64,000 nucleotides of DNA from Rotaria socialis (taxonomy: Eukaryota; Rotifera; Eurotatoria; Philodinida; Philodinidae). The notes under the pieces are model-generated. The model worked only from the letters and a program-made list of their open reading frames with translations. It was not told the origin of the DNA and ran no database searches. Shown here in pieces: positions 21,402 through 33,679 of the stretch (within the stretch, counting starts at the first letter, position 1; each line of letters begins with the position of its first letter). A program made the position numbers and the translations under genes. The stretch lies in assembly GCA_905331475.1 (NCBI GenBank), contig CAJNYU010001691.1, positions 62,001-126,000 of the forward strand. Reading direction: 5' to 3'.

Positions 21402-23595
21402 CTCGAAAGTATAGCCTACACAGTAAAAACATAAAAGACATCTACTCTAGTCTATATTCATATATTCTTGTTTTGCACAAGAATGATGATCGCTGTATAA
21501 AACAGAAAAATATTATTTCTTGATTGAAACTAGAGTTTCTCATTGTTTGAAGACTATAGAAGCAAACAAATTATTGATAAGTTACTCAGAAAAAAAAAGA
21601 AAGCAAAATTATTTCCAAACTACTATAATACATCTAGAAAGAGTATTTTTATTGGAGCTGACACCAGATTCGATATAACTGTAGGAAAACGTGAGACGAA
21701 TTTTGAGTATTTAATGAAGAACTTCAATAGAATATTTTATTTCACCAAAGACACATTACTCATTCTGACACTTTGACTTCCAAAATGAGCAGACAAAATC
21801 TATTTTTTTAAAATGAATACATAAACACTTGTTCAGTACGAAGTAGAGTTTTCAGTCATGCGTCCGCACAGGTATGATTTATTACCAGATGAGGCAAAAT
21901 GTATTCTTACTTGTAAAACAGATGTGGCAAATTGAATGTAATTTTATTTACTACATTCATGCGCAGATTTTTAAAAGAGACGATGCTCTACAAAGAGCTT
22001 TTTACGCATCGAAGTAAACATAGGCATCTATATGTATGTACACTTCAATCATGCAAGTGAATAAAACAGAACGACAAAATGAACCACAAAATCATCATCG
22101 TCGTTTTATTTATATTGTAGTCACTACCAACGCATTACTGATGTTTACAATTAAGAAAGGTTTCGTTAGCAAATCATACTATTCCATTTTTGTATTATAA
22201 TATTGTTTTCTGATGATGAAGCAACATATTTATTCTTATAAGTCATAGAACGTATTTCAGACCACATATTTTCATCGCGGCGCGACCGATTTTTATTTTG
22301 AAAGGCCATCATAGTGACGGCACGTCTTGTAATTGCGTTAGCTTGTCTTTTACAGCTCATCGCATCATTGCGGTGGTAGATTCTCATCCGCGATAGGCAT
22401 CTCTGTTTCATATACGATATAAATTCAGCATATCAATCAATTCCTAGATGAGAAAATAGCTGAAGAAAGCTGGAAATAACTGCTCGTTTGCCATGCCATC
22501 TTTCATGATGTTATAATTTCAATGTATTAGCTTTTAATACCTTGTTTGCTATTGGCATTTACCGTGACTACAGTCTTTGCCATGAAATAGCAGATGAACG
22601 TGCCACCATTGAACTCATTGGCCTATGGAAGAACTTTCTTTACTAACTAAATACTCTGTATTGATACTAACATCCTCAATCGACTATTTTGTCGGTATCT
22701 TTCACTCAATGTGATTGGAGTTTGTTTCACGGATTTTGCAATACTGTAGAAATAAATTATCTTGCTGTAGCTGACGTAAAATTAAAAAGAAAGAAGCCGT
22801 ATGGTTTAGTTAGTTCTGTATTTTATCGTACGATATATATATATATATGAATCTTCATGATGCATAGCTCATATAAATATGGTGACTGTAACGAGATATA
22901 ATGTGAGACAATAATTATGTATATCAATAGAAACAAAAGCATAATTTCAAATCCTGGAAACTTCGAAGTAAATATCGATCAGACGATGTGAATTTTGATT
23001 CAATTAAATTTGAAATATCATTATCGGTGGTCATGTTTCAACTCAACGAAAAATTTTCTGTTTGGGTTTCATTTAGTACTGTAACAGACATATCGATACA
23101 TAATTAATGACTTTGATACTTAAATTGGAAGATTTTAATCTTCGTTTTGAAAATCAATAACTTGACTTCGAGGTAATAGCCTCTACCTCCAGATAAACAC
23201 AACTTCTCTTATATTTCAAATGAAATCATGAATCTAATTGACAAAAACAAAGTAGTAAACACCATCAAATCTCAACTTGAAGTCTGTACGAATCTTGACA
23301 ATTCAGTACAACTCATTTGAATAGGATGTGGCGTACATGTTTTGCACTTCACGAGTTGAAATGATCATAAGAAACAAGGCGTGATCTCCTCGTTCAGTTG
23401 AATATCAATGTATTTATTTCATCGAACAATCAACACGATAAAAAAATTACTAGGATTAGTCTTATCATGTATTTGTTCGAATTTTCTTTCCTTTAAGCAC
23501 TTTGAAGAAGAATAACAATAAAAAACGCACTCAGTGAAACAAGATTTTATTTTTTTGAAAAAAAATGCAATCGTGCAAAAAGTTTAAAAGAAAGC
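21402..23595. other. Intergenic, no gene recognised
   Basis: Upstream of the ART-LRR gene and downstream of PFDN6. Frames such as 21543..21776 and 22166..22411 have no domain or supporting splice structure. A TA microsatellite lies near 22835-22850. The first few hundred bases probably include the ART-LRR promoter. Confidence 0.4.
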
Positions 23596-24131
23596 CTATT
23601 TATTTGCTGCTATTTGTTGTTGAATTTTTGCGATAACTTCACGATGAATTTCTAATTTCTTTTCTGTATCTTTCATCAATGCTGCTAAACGTTTTCTAAG
23701 CGAAAAGAAAGAAAGAAAAACAAATAAATTATTTATTAGATTTAAGTTAAAATACTTACAATTCACCTTCACAATAAACAAGTCGTTTTTCAACTGTTTC
23801 TTTGCCTTCACCTAATTCTTGTTTCACAAGTACGGGACCAACAAGCTTATAAATAACAGAATCAGAATCAAGATTTTCAAATTCCTGTAAAAAAAGTATT
23901 GATAGATTTTATTCAAATTTTAGTTTTTTTGTCTTACTTGTTTGACGAAATCATTCTCGGTTTTTGTTATAAATAATTGTTGTTGTTGTGTTACAAATTT
24001 TTTCATCTCTATTTTTAAAACAAGTAATTAAATAACAAACCAACACGAAAGAAATAAAATATTTTACCGTTTTGTGTTAGCCGATATTTTTCGACTTCAT
24101 CTTCAAGCTTTTTATTAAGATCAGGTGCCAT
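23596..24131 (-). CDS. PFDN6: Prefoldin subunit 6
   Basis: Four exons, 119 residues: 24068..24131, 23938..24008, 23760..23884 and 23596..23695, with introns of 53-64 nt and all phases consistent. It is a beta-type prefoldin: an N-terminal coiled coil (residues 1-45), a central hairpin containing DSVIYKLVGPVLVKQELGE followed by VEKRL, and a C-terminal coiled coil ending in IAKIQQQIAANK. The KLVGPVLVKQ block is diagnostic of subunit 6. Length is slightly under the usual 125-130. Prefoldin is a six-subunit cytosolic chaperone that passes unfolded actin and tubulin to the CCT chaperonin. The ATG at 24131 begins the expected N-terminal helix. Confidence 0.93.
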
Positions 24132-25951
24132 TTTATTCTATCTAGAATTCAAATCAATATATTAAATAGAAGTCGATGATATTTATGCAAATATATGTTT
24201 CAGTTTAGTATTTAAATAAATAAAATAATACTTGTCTGCTTGCATTTTTAGAAATACGGTTACCCTGTTTAATTTATTTAACAAATAAATCTCTCTAATT
24301 GTTCCTCTAAAAGATTTAATAAAATCAATAAATAAATACCTATCCGTAATGTCAATCAGCGGATCCAAAACTTTTCCGGGGTGCGATGAAACTCGGATAG
24401 AGATAGAAATCTGTTTCAGTCGCATTCTCGAGAAAAAAATAAATCTTTAAGAATTTATTACTATCGCATCTGACCTAGTTTTACATTCTGTATTCAATGA
24501 GCAACCGAAGTTGGCAGCGTTTGGACGAATTCTTATACCTCGCGCATAATTTAATCTCACAGTATCGGTCATGTATAGATTGTGTTCAAGAAAAAATGAT
24601 TGGCTAACCTAAGTTATTCATGCAGCTCTTATTTCCGTTGTTAATTTCGACCTGGTCCCATATGGGCTAGGCTTATTCTACTCAAATCTTTCATTAAAAT
24701 GATGAAACTTGCATGGCACACTATTTTTGTCGGTTTCAAAAGTTAAACTCAATCGATACTTCCTACGGCAGATTTCAATAGAAGACTTATTTTCTTGAGT
24801 TTGTAAATAAATTTTATTATGACCCCGATTTATCGATTGACTTTTTGCGTCTTCATAACCATTTCTATCATTTTTTCACTGTAAATTTTTGTAATAGATA
24901 CAGTATTCGCTTGAGAAAAGTCATCACATGCAAACATACTAATAATATTTCTTCCTTGAATTAAATTATTTAGATAAAAAAAACAATTAACGTTGCAGCC
25001 AAACATACTTCATAACTTTACTAGCATTCGCCTATGCATTGCTTCATCTATTACATTGTAAGCACTAGCAGAAGAAAACAGTTCGATTTTCAATATCCAT
25101 TCATTGAATTCAACAAAAATCAATACATATTTAGTAGCACGTTTGTTTTACTTAGTTACTATTTACATTATAACATGAACTAAATGCTGTTCAAATTATT
25201 TCACCATAGTACGAGAGAAAATCGTCGATCATGATCTATTAGAAAAGAAAGATTTAAACTAATTTCAAATACAATAGTATGTTCTTACTATTTTTATGCG
25301 AATACTAAATCAAAATAATCATCAATTGAATATATCGTTACGAGGAAGAATTCATCAAAATGAAATACTAATGGTTGCTCATCATTTCGACGATTATTGG
25401 TGTCTGAGTTTCAACCAATCCAATGATCCATATTTTATTCTGACATATTGATTATTAATGACATCTGTTGATTGTCTTTCTCAATGTAAAATTAAAACTG
25501 AATTCAGTTGGTTGTTTTTTCTATAAACTTTGCTGGAACAATTAATAATTTAGAGTGCGACACGAACAAACTGATTATGAACAAAATTGGGTTGCTCTTC
25601 GGCAATGGCGCTTACGATCCGATAAATAAATAATGGAAGGGACCATTTTCCATAATCGAATTTGCGTTTATTTTTAGAAAATGTGAATGTAGGTGTTGGT
25701 GAATGCACTATCCACACTCTTATTACAATAATCAAGCGATATACAAAAACAGAAGGTTTTAACATTGAAAAAGCGATACAAAAGCGACTCATGAGTGATG
25801 TATATCAGCAATAGTGGCTGAGATGCGTTGCCAATATTGATAAAAAGACCTGCTAATCCTACTGGAGTTCTGGTGTAAAAGAATACATCATTAAAGCTCT
25901 CACGATAAAAACACCAAAACTCAAAAGTTTTCCAAACATAATTGGGGTCTA

Positions 25952-26295
25952 CGAAAATTGGTCGAAAATTTTGTAATAGAAGAACAAAAACTTTTTCTTA
26001 AACGGAAACTCTAAGTCCGAAGTGTATCTTGAGGGTGAGGGTGTGGGTGAGGATGAGGTGGTCACCGTGTTCTCAAAACAAGCACCGTTACTGAAATAGT
26101 TAGAATGTCTTCTTCCTAAGTTCTAACCTATTTTCGTTTATTATGCATGCCTAATTTATTTGTCCGAATCACTATTTTCCTCTAATATTAACATGATAAT
26201 GTAATTAGTGCTGGTTTCACCTTTACACTACAAAGTTCGGGCTGTTTTAAAAAAAAGCTTTTGTTCTTCTATTACAAAATTTCCGACCAATTTTC
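25952..26295. repeat. Inverted-repeat element with G-rich interior
   Basis: The left arm (25952..25997, beginning cgaaaattggtcg) and right arm (26254..26295) are inverted copies over about 42-45 bases with only a few mismatches. The shared core is ttttgtaatagaagaaca. Inside, beside the left arm, lies cttgagggtgagggtgtggg, a tract of the same type as those at 30.4-32.5 kb. The size of about 350 bp and terminal inversion suggest a MITE. No target duplication was confirmed. Confidence 0.55.
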
Positions 26296-27089
26296 GCTCT
26301 CCCAAAAAAAAGATCCATTTTTTATGATTATTTAGAATAATGTTTTACACTGTTTTCTTGAACAATAATGTCTGTTAGACAACCACTAAAAATACAACGT
26401 GTCTTAGTTGTCTGTCATACCGTGTCCAGTACCGCTTCTGGCTAATATGCAATAACATATAAACAGATGAACATAGAAATGTAGATATAGGCATCTCTAT
26501 GTTTAGTTATGAAGTACATGCGTAAGATACTAACAAGAAAGAAAAAACTGCAAGTTAGTGTTTCATAAGATGTAATAGTGCATCAGCAGAGTTAACCTTG
26601 ATAGTCGCTTGTTTATTTTGAATTTCTGATTATTAAATACCATGAAGTATGTGAGTTCTACATAAATTTGGAACAATTAGTTCATATATGTGGGAATATA
26701 TTTAAATGAAATAAAGATAAAGGTGCAAGCATTATTGTACAGGTGTATGACTGTACAGATATAAAGATTAAAGTCTTAACATTCTGGCATAGGTTCTATG
26801 GCATAATCATAGAGATCTTGTATTAAAAATATGGAATGCACTATAAAACACAATGTAGGCGATTATATGATAATTCAATATATTTCATTAATTGTAAGAA
26901 ATGAGGGACATTATCATTTAATTGCATCCATCGCATTTCTATTGAATAATAATGCATGACACGTTGGATTGTTTTCAAGAACAAAAAAACACTTCTGATG
27001 GAAATGTCAGAGAAATGACACAACGGCATATATAATATACAAATATATTTTTCATAATGTATCATATGAGAATCGAGATGTTCATTTGT

Positions 27090-27437
27090 TTCAATAGATT
27101 GATGATGCAGCACGATTTGATTTTTATTTAAATTCTAAATGTTTTTTCTTCTTTCATTTTTCAATATTTCGTCCTTGTTTATAAGGACATTTACGAGAAT
27201 TGATGATGCTGATAAGAAAACATAAGGTTGTGGATAAGGAACATAAAACTAGATCAAAGCAACAATACCAACATGAGCCAAAACAACAACGACAACAGCA
27301 ATCTCAACAACTACAAGCATCATCAATCATCTTAAATGTCCGCTAAACAAGGACGAAATATTGTAAAATGAAAGAAGAAAAAAAACTTTTAGAATTTAAA
27401 TAAAAATCAAATCGTGCTGCATCATCAATCTATTGAA
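27090..27437. repeat. Long foldback with ~120-bp arms
   Basis: The arms 27090..27210 and 27315..27437 are inverted copies along almost their whole length (for example agattgatgatgcagcac and gtgctgcatcatcaatct), with a spacer of about 105 bp rich in CAA. Differences are a few single bases and short indels. Transcribed, it would form a long hairpin. It is most simply a foldback-type or MITE insertion; an RNA role is only a possibility. Confidence 0.7.
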
Positions 27438-27633
27438 ATATATTTTTATTTACAGTAGAATAAATAACTTTATATATAAGAAAATTTTATTAAAATAAAA
27501 TATCATTTTAAATGAAGATTTCGTAATCGTGCTTTCCAGATGCGAATTTTATTTCTATTCTGATGTGAAATAAGAAATCAGTTCTGTGAATGTTGATTGA
27601 GTTCAAATTTTGTTTGTTTTGGAATAATTGGTG

Positions 27634-30164
27634 TTATTGACGTTTTAGAATGAAAAATTCGATATTGTCAGCAATACAATAATTTTCTTCGGCACTCCCA
27701 TTGATGTTCGTATATGTCGTATTTCTTATGAATGAAACTTTTAGCTGAACACTACGAACTTCAAAATGAATGCTGCTCGATATAGTTAGAAGTTCCCTTG
27801 CTATTCCAGTTTTAGTTCCTGAACAAGAAAATAATCAATTAAGAAAAATAAAAGTAAGAAAAACTAACGTCTGCTAACGGGAAAATAGCGCAAACCATAT
27901 AAATCAACAAATATGAGTTCCATATATCCATATTGATTGCCCGAACATCGGAAATCGACCGATGCTTTATAGTTAGAAATATTTGCCGAGATTAATAATG
28001 TAAATTCATCGAAAAAAATATTTTGAGATGCACTTATCGCTTGATTTAAAGTATAAGATGGTGTCACTCGAAAATAACATTTTCCATATTGATCCGTTAA
28101 ATTCTGGTTATTGTATGCAAGCAAACTAATTATTCCAGGAACGGAGATTTGCCAGCCAATAAAATTTGTACTACCTTGTAATGAACACTAAAAGTAAAAT
28201 AATACAAAGCGAAATATTCATCATTTAGTGATATCAGATTTTATCCGGGGTAATTCTTTGAATATGCGATATTAACTGATGCTAACGATCGAATTTAGAT
28301 AGCAGTCCGAAATGATTCCGAGTTCTTTAAAAATCAATGCGCAAAACTGTAGTTTTTAATCGATGCTATCATCAACCAAATATTGGAGGTATTTGCCAAT
28401 AATTTAGAAAAATACTCTAATGCATCACCTAGGTTCCATTGTTGCACAAGATACTCTTTAGAAGCAGATAATATTTTCATCATACTCTTGCGTATTGTGA
28501 ATCGAATTCATCGTGATACTTCTTTTCATGTATATCAACAGTGCTGTTCTCGATTACTGACAATGCTTCGCTACTCCAGAGGCATAGCATATATTTTTCT
28601 AGAAAGAAAACTATACTCATGCTCATGATACGATCAGTTTTTGGTAATAAGTGTGTTTCCCCGAACACTGAATCGAGGTAGAATAAATGACAAAAAGCCT
28701 TTCTAATGATTTTAAGAGGTCTTGGCCGATGTTAGAAAATAGTCATTTGATTTTTACTTCGATCTCTTGATTATTATGATAAGAATAGATCAATAATTTA
28801 AAAACGCGAACTGTAGTTAGCTTACTAAAATATTTTAGGAGAATGTGAATAAGTGATTTTCATCAATTGGCTGATCTTCTTTTAGAAAACAAATATATAA
28901 ATATTTAATCCTGTTTTTCTACGGATGATACCATATCACTATGTTTCATAAAATTTTCTATTCACGTGCGCAAGAGGATAATAATGATCGAAACATCTCT
29001 AGAGTTAACCATATGTAATATATTTTTAATCTATGTGAGAAAATACCAGGATGCTCGTTTTATTGTAATATAAAAATAGTTAAAGCTCTTGCTTACATCT
29101 TGCTCAGCATCACCGTTAACAACCAAACTTGTCCTTCGAATAGGTCCCCATGTTCCATTGGGCAAGAGAGCATTGGTTAATATTGATCTCTGTAATTGTT
29201 GATTTGATAGAATTGCACCTGTTAAATTTGCACTTGTAAGAGTAACACTTTGATTAGTCCAATACGCATCCCTAAAGTTGCACCCGACTAACGATGCTCC
29301 AGAAAAATCCGTTAGAAACAATTTTGCTTGATTGAAATTGGCTCTATCTAACGATGCAAATCTGAAAGATGTTCGAAATAAGAGCGCTTTGGAGAAACCC
29401 GTATTGTACATTAGCGAATGTGAAAAGTTCGAATAATCAATATAACAGCCAATAAATAATGCGTTGGATAAATAGACATGATGTAAATAGAGAAACTTGA
29501 ATGTACATTCGACTTTCTCCGTTCGTTCAAAATGGATTCCGTTGAAATCGGCATTGTTAACTTTCAACAACGTTGTAATTGTCGTTAATGGATGATGATA
29601 AATCAATTCACTTTCGTAAAGAAACAAGAGTACATCTTTTCTTCGTTCGGAATCGAGTTGTTGAAGGATGATTAATGTTTTCGCGCGAATATACACCAAA
29701 CGTTTTGTTTCATTATTTGACATCAATAATTTTGTAACGTCATCAAGATAGGTAGCATAGATAGTTTCTTTATGTCGATGAGCTGTTTGATTGTCTGATT
29801 GTTCTCTTAATAGAAGTGCGTCATTTTTGTCTTGTTCACGTTGCAATGAAGACATTTTTTGTTGTTGAATTGTAGTGACAACAGTAAAAATACCAATCAT
29901 CAATGGTATTAATGCGGATAACAATAATTTTAACCAAACTCGGTCCTTTTCAGTTATTGGCATTTCATCAATGTTACGTGTATTTTTTTTGTCGCACTTT
30001 TTATTTATCTTTCTATTGAGAAGGTTGACATTTACTCGACTAGCATAATATTTTATTTTCCCGTCTGTCATACTCTGTTTGATAGGCTTAAAAACAAAGT
30101 CAGGAAAAATTTCATCGAGTTCTAAACGTGACCTGTTACAACTATCCTTTGATGAAGTTAACAA
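27634..30164 (-). CDS. Pentapeptide-repeat membrane protein with C-terminal beta domain
   Basis: Exons 29097..30164, 27869..28187 and 27634..27818; phases agree (0, then 1) across introns of about 909 and 50 nt. The first possible ATG in the open frame is at 30071, giving 492 residues. The frame stays open to about 30230 without ATG, so an upstream exon may exist. One membrane segment (LKLLLSALIPLMIGIFTVV) is followed by a coiled region and then about 20 pentapeptide units such as ASLDRANFNQAKLF and LTSANLTGAIL, a right-handed beta-helix. After VVNGDAEQD the second and third exons add about 170 residues with YFPVSRR and ENYCIADNIEFF, probably a jelly-roll domain. Such architectures are uncharacterised, and I infer surface exposure only from the layout. 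Confidence 0.72.
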
Positions 30165-30367
30165 AGAGGATGTAATTGAGATACTGCTACGAACAAATAC
30201 GTGAATGATGTAGATGTAATTATAATTTTAGTTTCTCTAAGCCTAGATAGTGATCATTGTAACTTTCATTGCGAGTAGTTGCCTAATTCGAGTTCGAATA
30301 TAAATGAAAATTTCCAAAATTTTCATCAGCTCCGATCCATTCAAAGAAAAAGATTAACTTTCTGCTA

Positions 30368-31617
30368 TACTTTCCTATTAGAATAAAAAAATAGGAAAAC
30401 TTTTTTTGTCTTGAGGGTGAGGGTGTGGGTGTGTGTCTTGCTTATATACCCCCACACATCGACACCCACGCCCACAACCACACACCCGAGTGATGTCATA
30501 ATCCCGTTACACCGGGTAGCGACTTTTTCTTCAGCTAAACATACTTTATAAACATTCGGTGTATTACCCCCTAGGGTATCCACTTTTATATAACTATATG
30601 TTTTAAGTTGAGGAATTTGAGCTGTTTTGGGGTATTACCCTAAAGCGTAACAACTTGGATATCCTCGAAGAAATACACAAAAACAATTCGAATTTACATA
30701 AGATGGTCAATTCGAATTTGAATATAATTGATTCATGTACTCCACAGTAACATTTCGGAAAAACTTAAGGCACAGATATTGTTACAGGAAAATGCAAATA
30801 ATATCATTTTATCTGAATTGTTTTTTACATTATTTGAATTTAGACATCCATATTATATAGGCTGAAATGTATGGCATAACTTATGATTGCTAGGAGCCTT
30901 CTCTGAATTCCTCACAATGCGTAGTATTGGTAGAGGGAAGGCTGCCGCTGCTGGAAGCAAGCCAGGCCTTACTACATAAATGGCTTAGGCTTCTAAAAGA
31001 ATGTGTGAACTTGCTGAAACCATGTATCAGGTTGCTAAGATTATTGTTCGACTTCCAACACCCTTGCTTCACGTTACTGCCAGTACGAGTGGAGTCTTTC
31101 GAGAGACACTACAGGTACCGAAACGCATACCTGAGCTGTTAGATACTTCATACCAGTTACTGCAACTGTGCCTCATCTTGTTACAGGTATTCAAACCAAC
31201 TTTCCCACAAATTAACCTATACATCACGGAGGACTCAATTTCTTACGCAAACACAGGGATGCATCTAGCAACCTCAGGTTTGCTTCTAGCGACCGTAGGT
31301 ACGCTTCTAGCAACCTCAGGAATTGGTATAGCAAAGGCAGGTAAGCTTGTAGCAGGCTCAAAGTCATCAATGGGTTCTTCGAAAATCTCGTTTTTATTTA
31401 ATGTGGAATTAGGCAGCTGCTCCGAATTCCTCAACTTTAAACATGCAGTTATATGCTACGGTATCGAAGTGAATACCCCAAAAAGAATTCGATGGGTATT
31501 ATGACTTGGAAATCACGATACCCATTGTAACGGTATTATGACATCTATGACACACCCACACCCTCATCCTCAAGAAAAAGAAGTTTTCCTATTTTCCTAT
31601 TCTGATAGGAAAGTGTA
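30368..31617. mobile_element. 1.25-kb terminal-inverted-repeat element with G-rich arms
   Basis: The left end (tactttcctatt, then ataggaaaact, then a cttgagggtgagggtgtggg tract to 30436) is repeated inverted at the right end (31551..31617). Each arm is about 65 bp. A second inner pair, gttgaggaatt near 30610 and aattcctcaac near 31424, plus ggggtatta and taccccaaa, extends the palindromic layout. Flanking TA on both sides may be a TA target duplication, as in Tc1/mariner elements. No transposase is present. The middle is a decayed minisatellite. Confidence 0.6.
30925..31400. repeat. Decayed minisatellite (21-30 bp units)
   Basis: Around 30980-31060, units of about 21 bp begin with cttctaa, cttgctgaa or gttgctaag. 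Around 31260-31360, units of about 30 bp share gcttctagcaacctcagg. The periodicity keeps frames open on both strands (31001..31504 forward, 31243..31434 reverse, the latter with PEVARS/PTVARS repeats), so those frames are better explained by the repeats than by genes. It lies wholly inside the 30368..31617 element. Confidence 0.55.
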
Positions 31618-31936
31618 TATGATAATTATAATTCGAATTCGAAAAAAACACTTTTCCTAGTTTTCCTATTTTCCTGTTCTCGAATGGGAGTGCTGGTTGA
31701 ATTTTTATTTATTTTCGAAGTAACTTTATGCAGTTGAAGCTTCATTCATATTCGAATTCGAATTAGGCATCTCATGCTGAAAACCTATCGCTATGTGATT
31801 CGGAGTAGTAGCTAGATCATGCTGCATATGTAAGTTTCAACAGAGCGCTTGTACTGATACATTTTTCTATCAGCCATCTTGAGGGTGTGTGTAGGTGTCC
31901 ACCCAGGAGAATCATCCTGCCGTCTGAAAGGCCATC

Positions 31937-32138
31937 GGAAACGGCCTGAAACGGCTATAAAACGGCATTAATTTTCACCCTATTTCGCCGTAATGCGTCA
32001 GCTCGTTTTACGGGCCGTTTTTTTTTGCTAGAAAACGGTCATCGCTTTTAACACTATTCTCTTAGTTTTCCGAGCTGATGGAAAATGGCGCCGTTTTTTA
32101 ACGATTTACATCGTTTTCATGCCGTTTCAGGCCGTTTA
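31937..32138. repeat. AACGGC foldback
   Basis: The left arm (31937..31968) has aaacggcctgaaacggc and the right arm (32109..32138) gccgtttcaggccgttt, an almost exact inverted pair of about 28 bp. Between them are more AACGG/CCGTT units, including aaaacggtcat and gcgccgtttttt. It has no open frame. Likely a small foldback element or its remains. Confidence 0.55.
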
Positions 32139-32257
32139 CGGGTCGTTTTCTTTCACCTAAGCAAGTGAATGAAGACATGAGCAACACCCTCGTCCACGCC
32201 CACCCTTTAGCTATATACTGAGCCGCTGAACATTTTAAACCCTATCTACAATGTACA

Positions 32258-32428
32258 ATGATCTATATCAGATCAGACTGTCGAGCTCTACAATGGTTCC
32301 TCAACGCCAAAAATTCATCTGGACGTCTCGCTCGATGGGCAATCAGTTTATCCGTATTTAACATCGTTGATATCAAGTATCAGCCAGAGAAAATAAATAC
32401 AAACTGTGATACTCTGTCTCGTGGGTGA
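32258..32428 (+). pseudogene. Ty3/gypsy retrotransposon RNase H fragment
   Basis: A 56-codon open stretch translates to SDCRALQWFLNAKNSSGRLA, then RWAISLSVFNIVDIKYQP, then EKINTNCDTLSR. This matches the C-terminal part of the reverse transcriptase-RNase H of Ty3/gypsy elements (the TDHKAL, GRLARW, IKYxPGKxN and DxLSR landmarks). The stop comes directly after DTLSR, no integrase follows, and no LTRs are visible. G-rich tracts flank it on both sides. Confidence 0.85.
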
Positions 32429-33679
32429 GATGTGGGTGTAGGTGTAATTCCTATATTTAGCCAAATCCTCACCACTACCCATACATTCACACACCCTCAA
32501 GTCGATTTTTTATTTGCAAAAGCTAGATTAAAATCAATTAAAATCTCAAAGTAGCTGAAAACTCTATCGCCATATGATCTGAATATTTTATCAGTGCGTT
32601 CTGCTTTAATTGACCACATTTTCAATGAGTATTTTGTTTTCCTTCCGAAAGTTAATTATATTAGACAAAATCATACTAAAATTGATGAGTATTCGTTCAA
32701 ACAATATTTAAACGAAGTTGTTCGTAGCGTTTAACCATTCAAAAAAAAATATTAGAACAACGTAAACTCAATCAATCAATAACTTTGATGTACTTGAATC
32801 ATGATGGAATCATTGTTGACATCAAATTGATTATAAACGATTAAGATTAACAAACAAAATATTTCATTACATGCTGTACTTATTGTAAAGTTTCTGCATA
32901 GGTTATAATTCGATTTAAAGGTGTGCATGTGTGAAATGGTTAGATTTTTAGAGTTTTTATTTTATATAATAGATTCCTTTTTGAATCAATAATTAATCAG
33001 AAATTTTTTCTACTCTATTTCTATGCATTTTTTGTACGTCTACATAGCTATATAAGATTATGATCTACGTTAAACTATTATCAAGTGTTAATGGATTTAG
33101 ACACACATATCAAAGATATGAGCAACTATTTCGATATAAAAACATGTTGTCATTTGCCCTAGGTTTTATAATTGTTGATGGCTATTGTTTAAAAATATAA
33201 AAATGTTGCACACATAAAGTGAGAAAATACAAAATCTAATTTTATCTCCTATTTGTTAGCCATCTTAGTATCAGATAGAGTAAACACATATGAAAATATG
33301 ATCAATTAAACTGTGATCATCCTATTTGTATTTCATGGTGGTAATTCAATTTTAATAGGGTTTATGCCAAAAGTAATTGGTATTACATTTGGTATGTAAT
33401 ATTAATCAAAATTACTTCGATTAACAATATGGCGTTAAGATTTTATGTGACAAAATCAACAGCGAAATGCAGTTAAATTCATTAATCTCTTGATTTCAAT
33501 CTAAAAATGTTGTTTACCCAACTTTCTGTAATGCTTTTTGGAAAGTTAGTTTCAATCCAACTATAAGCAGTAACTCTGCCGATTTGTACTTCCAATAAGA
33601 AATATGTACTTATCCTTGGAGTTCACAATTTTTTTCAATCAGAAAAGGAAGTATCGAATATTTCTTTTTTTGCTGTATC

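Larger units (their letters stand above)
24132..27633. other. Intergenic, repeat-bearing
   Basis: Between PFDN6 and the pentapeptide-repeat gene. It contains two inverted-repeat elements (25952..26295 and 27090..27437) and a G-rich tract at 26028..26060. The remaining frames (24183..24425, 25550..25792, 26841..27113) show no domains. PFDN6 promoter sequence should lie in 24132-24500. Confidence 0.45.
31877..32501. repeat. Cluster of G-rich/C-rich telomere-like tracts
   Basis: Tracts cttgagggtgtgtgtaggtg (31877..31904), caccctcgtccacgcccaccc (32184..32206), gtgggtgagatgtgggtgtagg (32421..32445) and cctcaccactaccc followed by cacaccctcaag (32466..32501) alternate in strand. They pair as inverted flanks around two inserts: an AACGGC foldback and a gypsy RNase H remnant. 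Related tracts lie at 26028, 30410, 30449 and 31551. Bdelloid telomeres carry G-rich repeats of the TGTGGG type (established for Adineta), so these could be old internal telomeric DNA or simply ends of one transposon family. Confidence 0.5.

Noticed and set aside
30410..30487. Reading the G-rich tracts as an actual chromosome end
   Set aside because: The tracts are short, alternate in strand, and have normal genes on both sides, so an active telomere is excluded; only an internal relic remains possible.
31001..31504. Forward frame of 167 codons and a reverse frame with PEVARS repeats
   Set aside because: Both arise from a short-period tandem repeat with no stops in phase. They lie inside an inverted-repeat element and neither matches a protein family.
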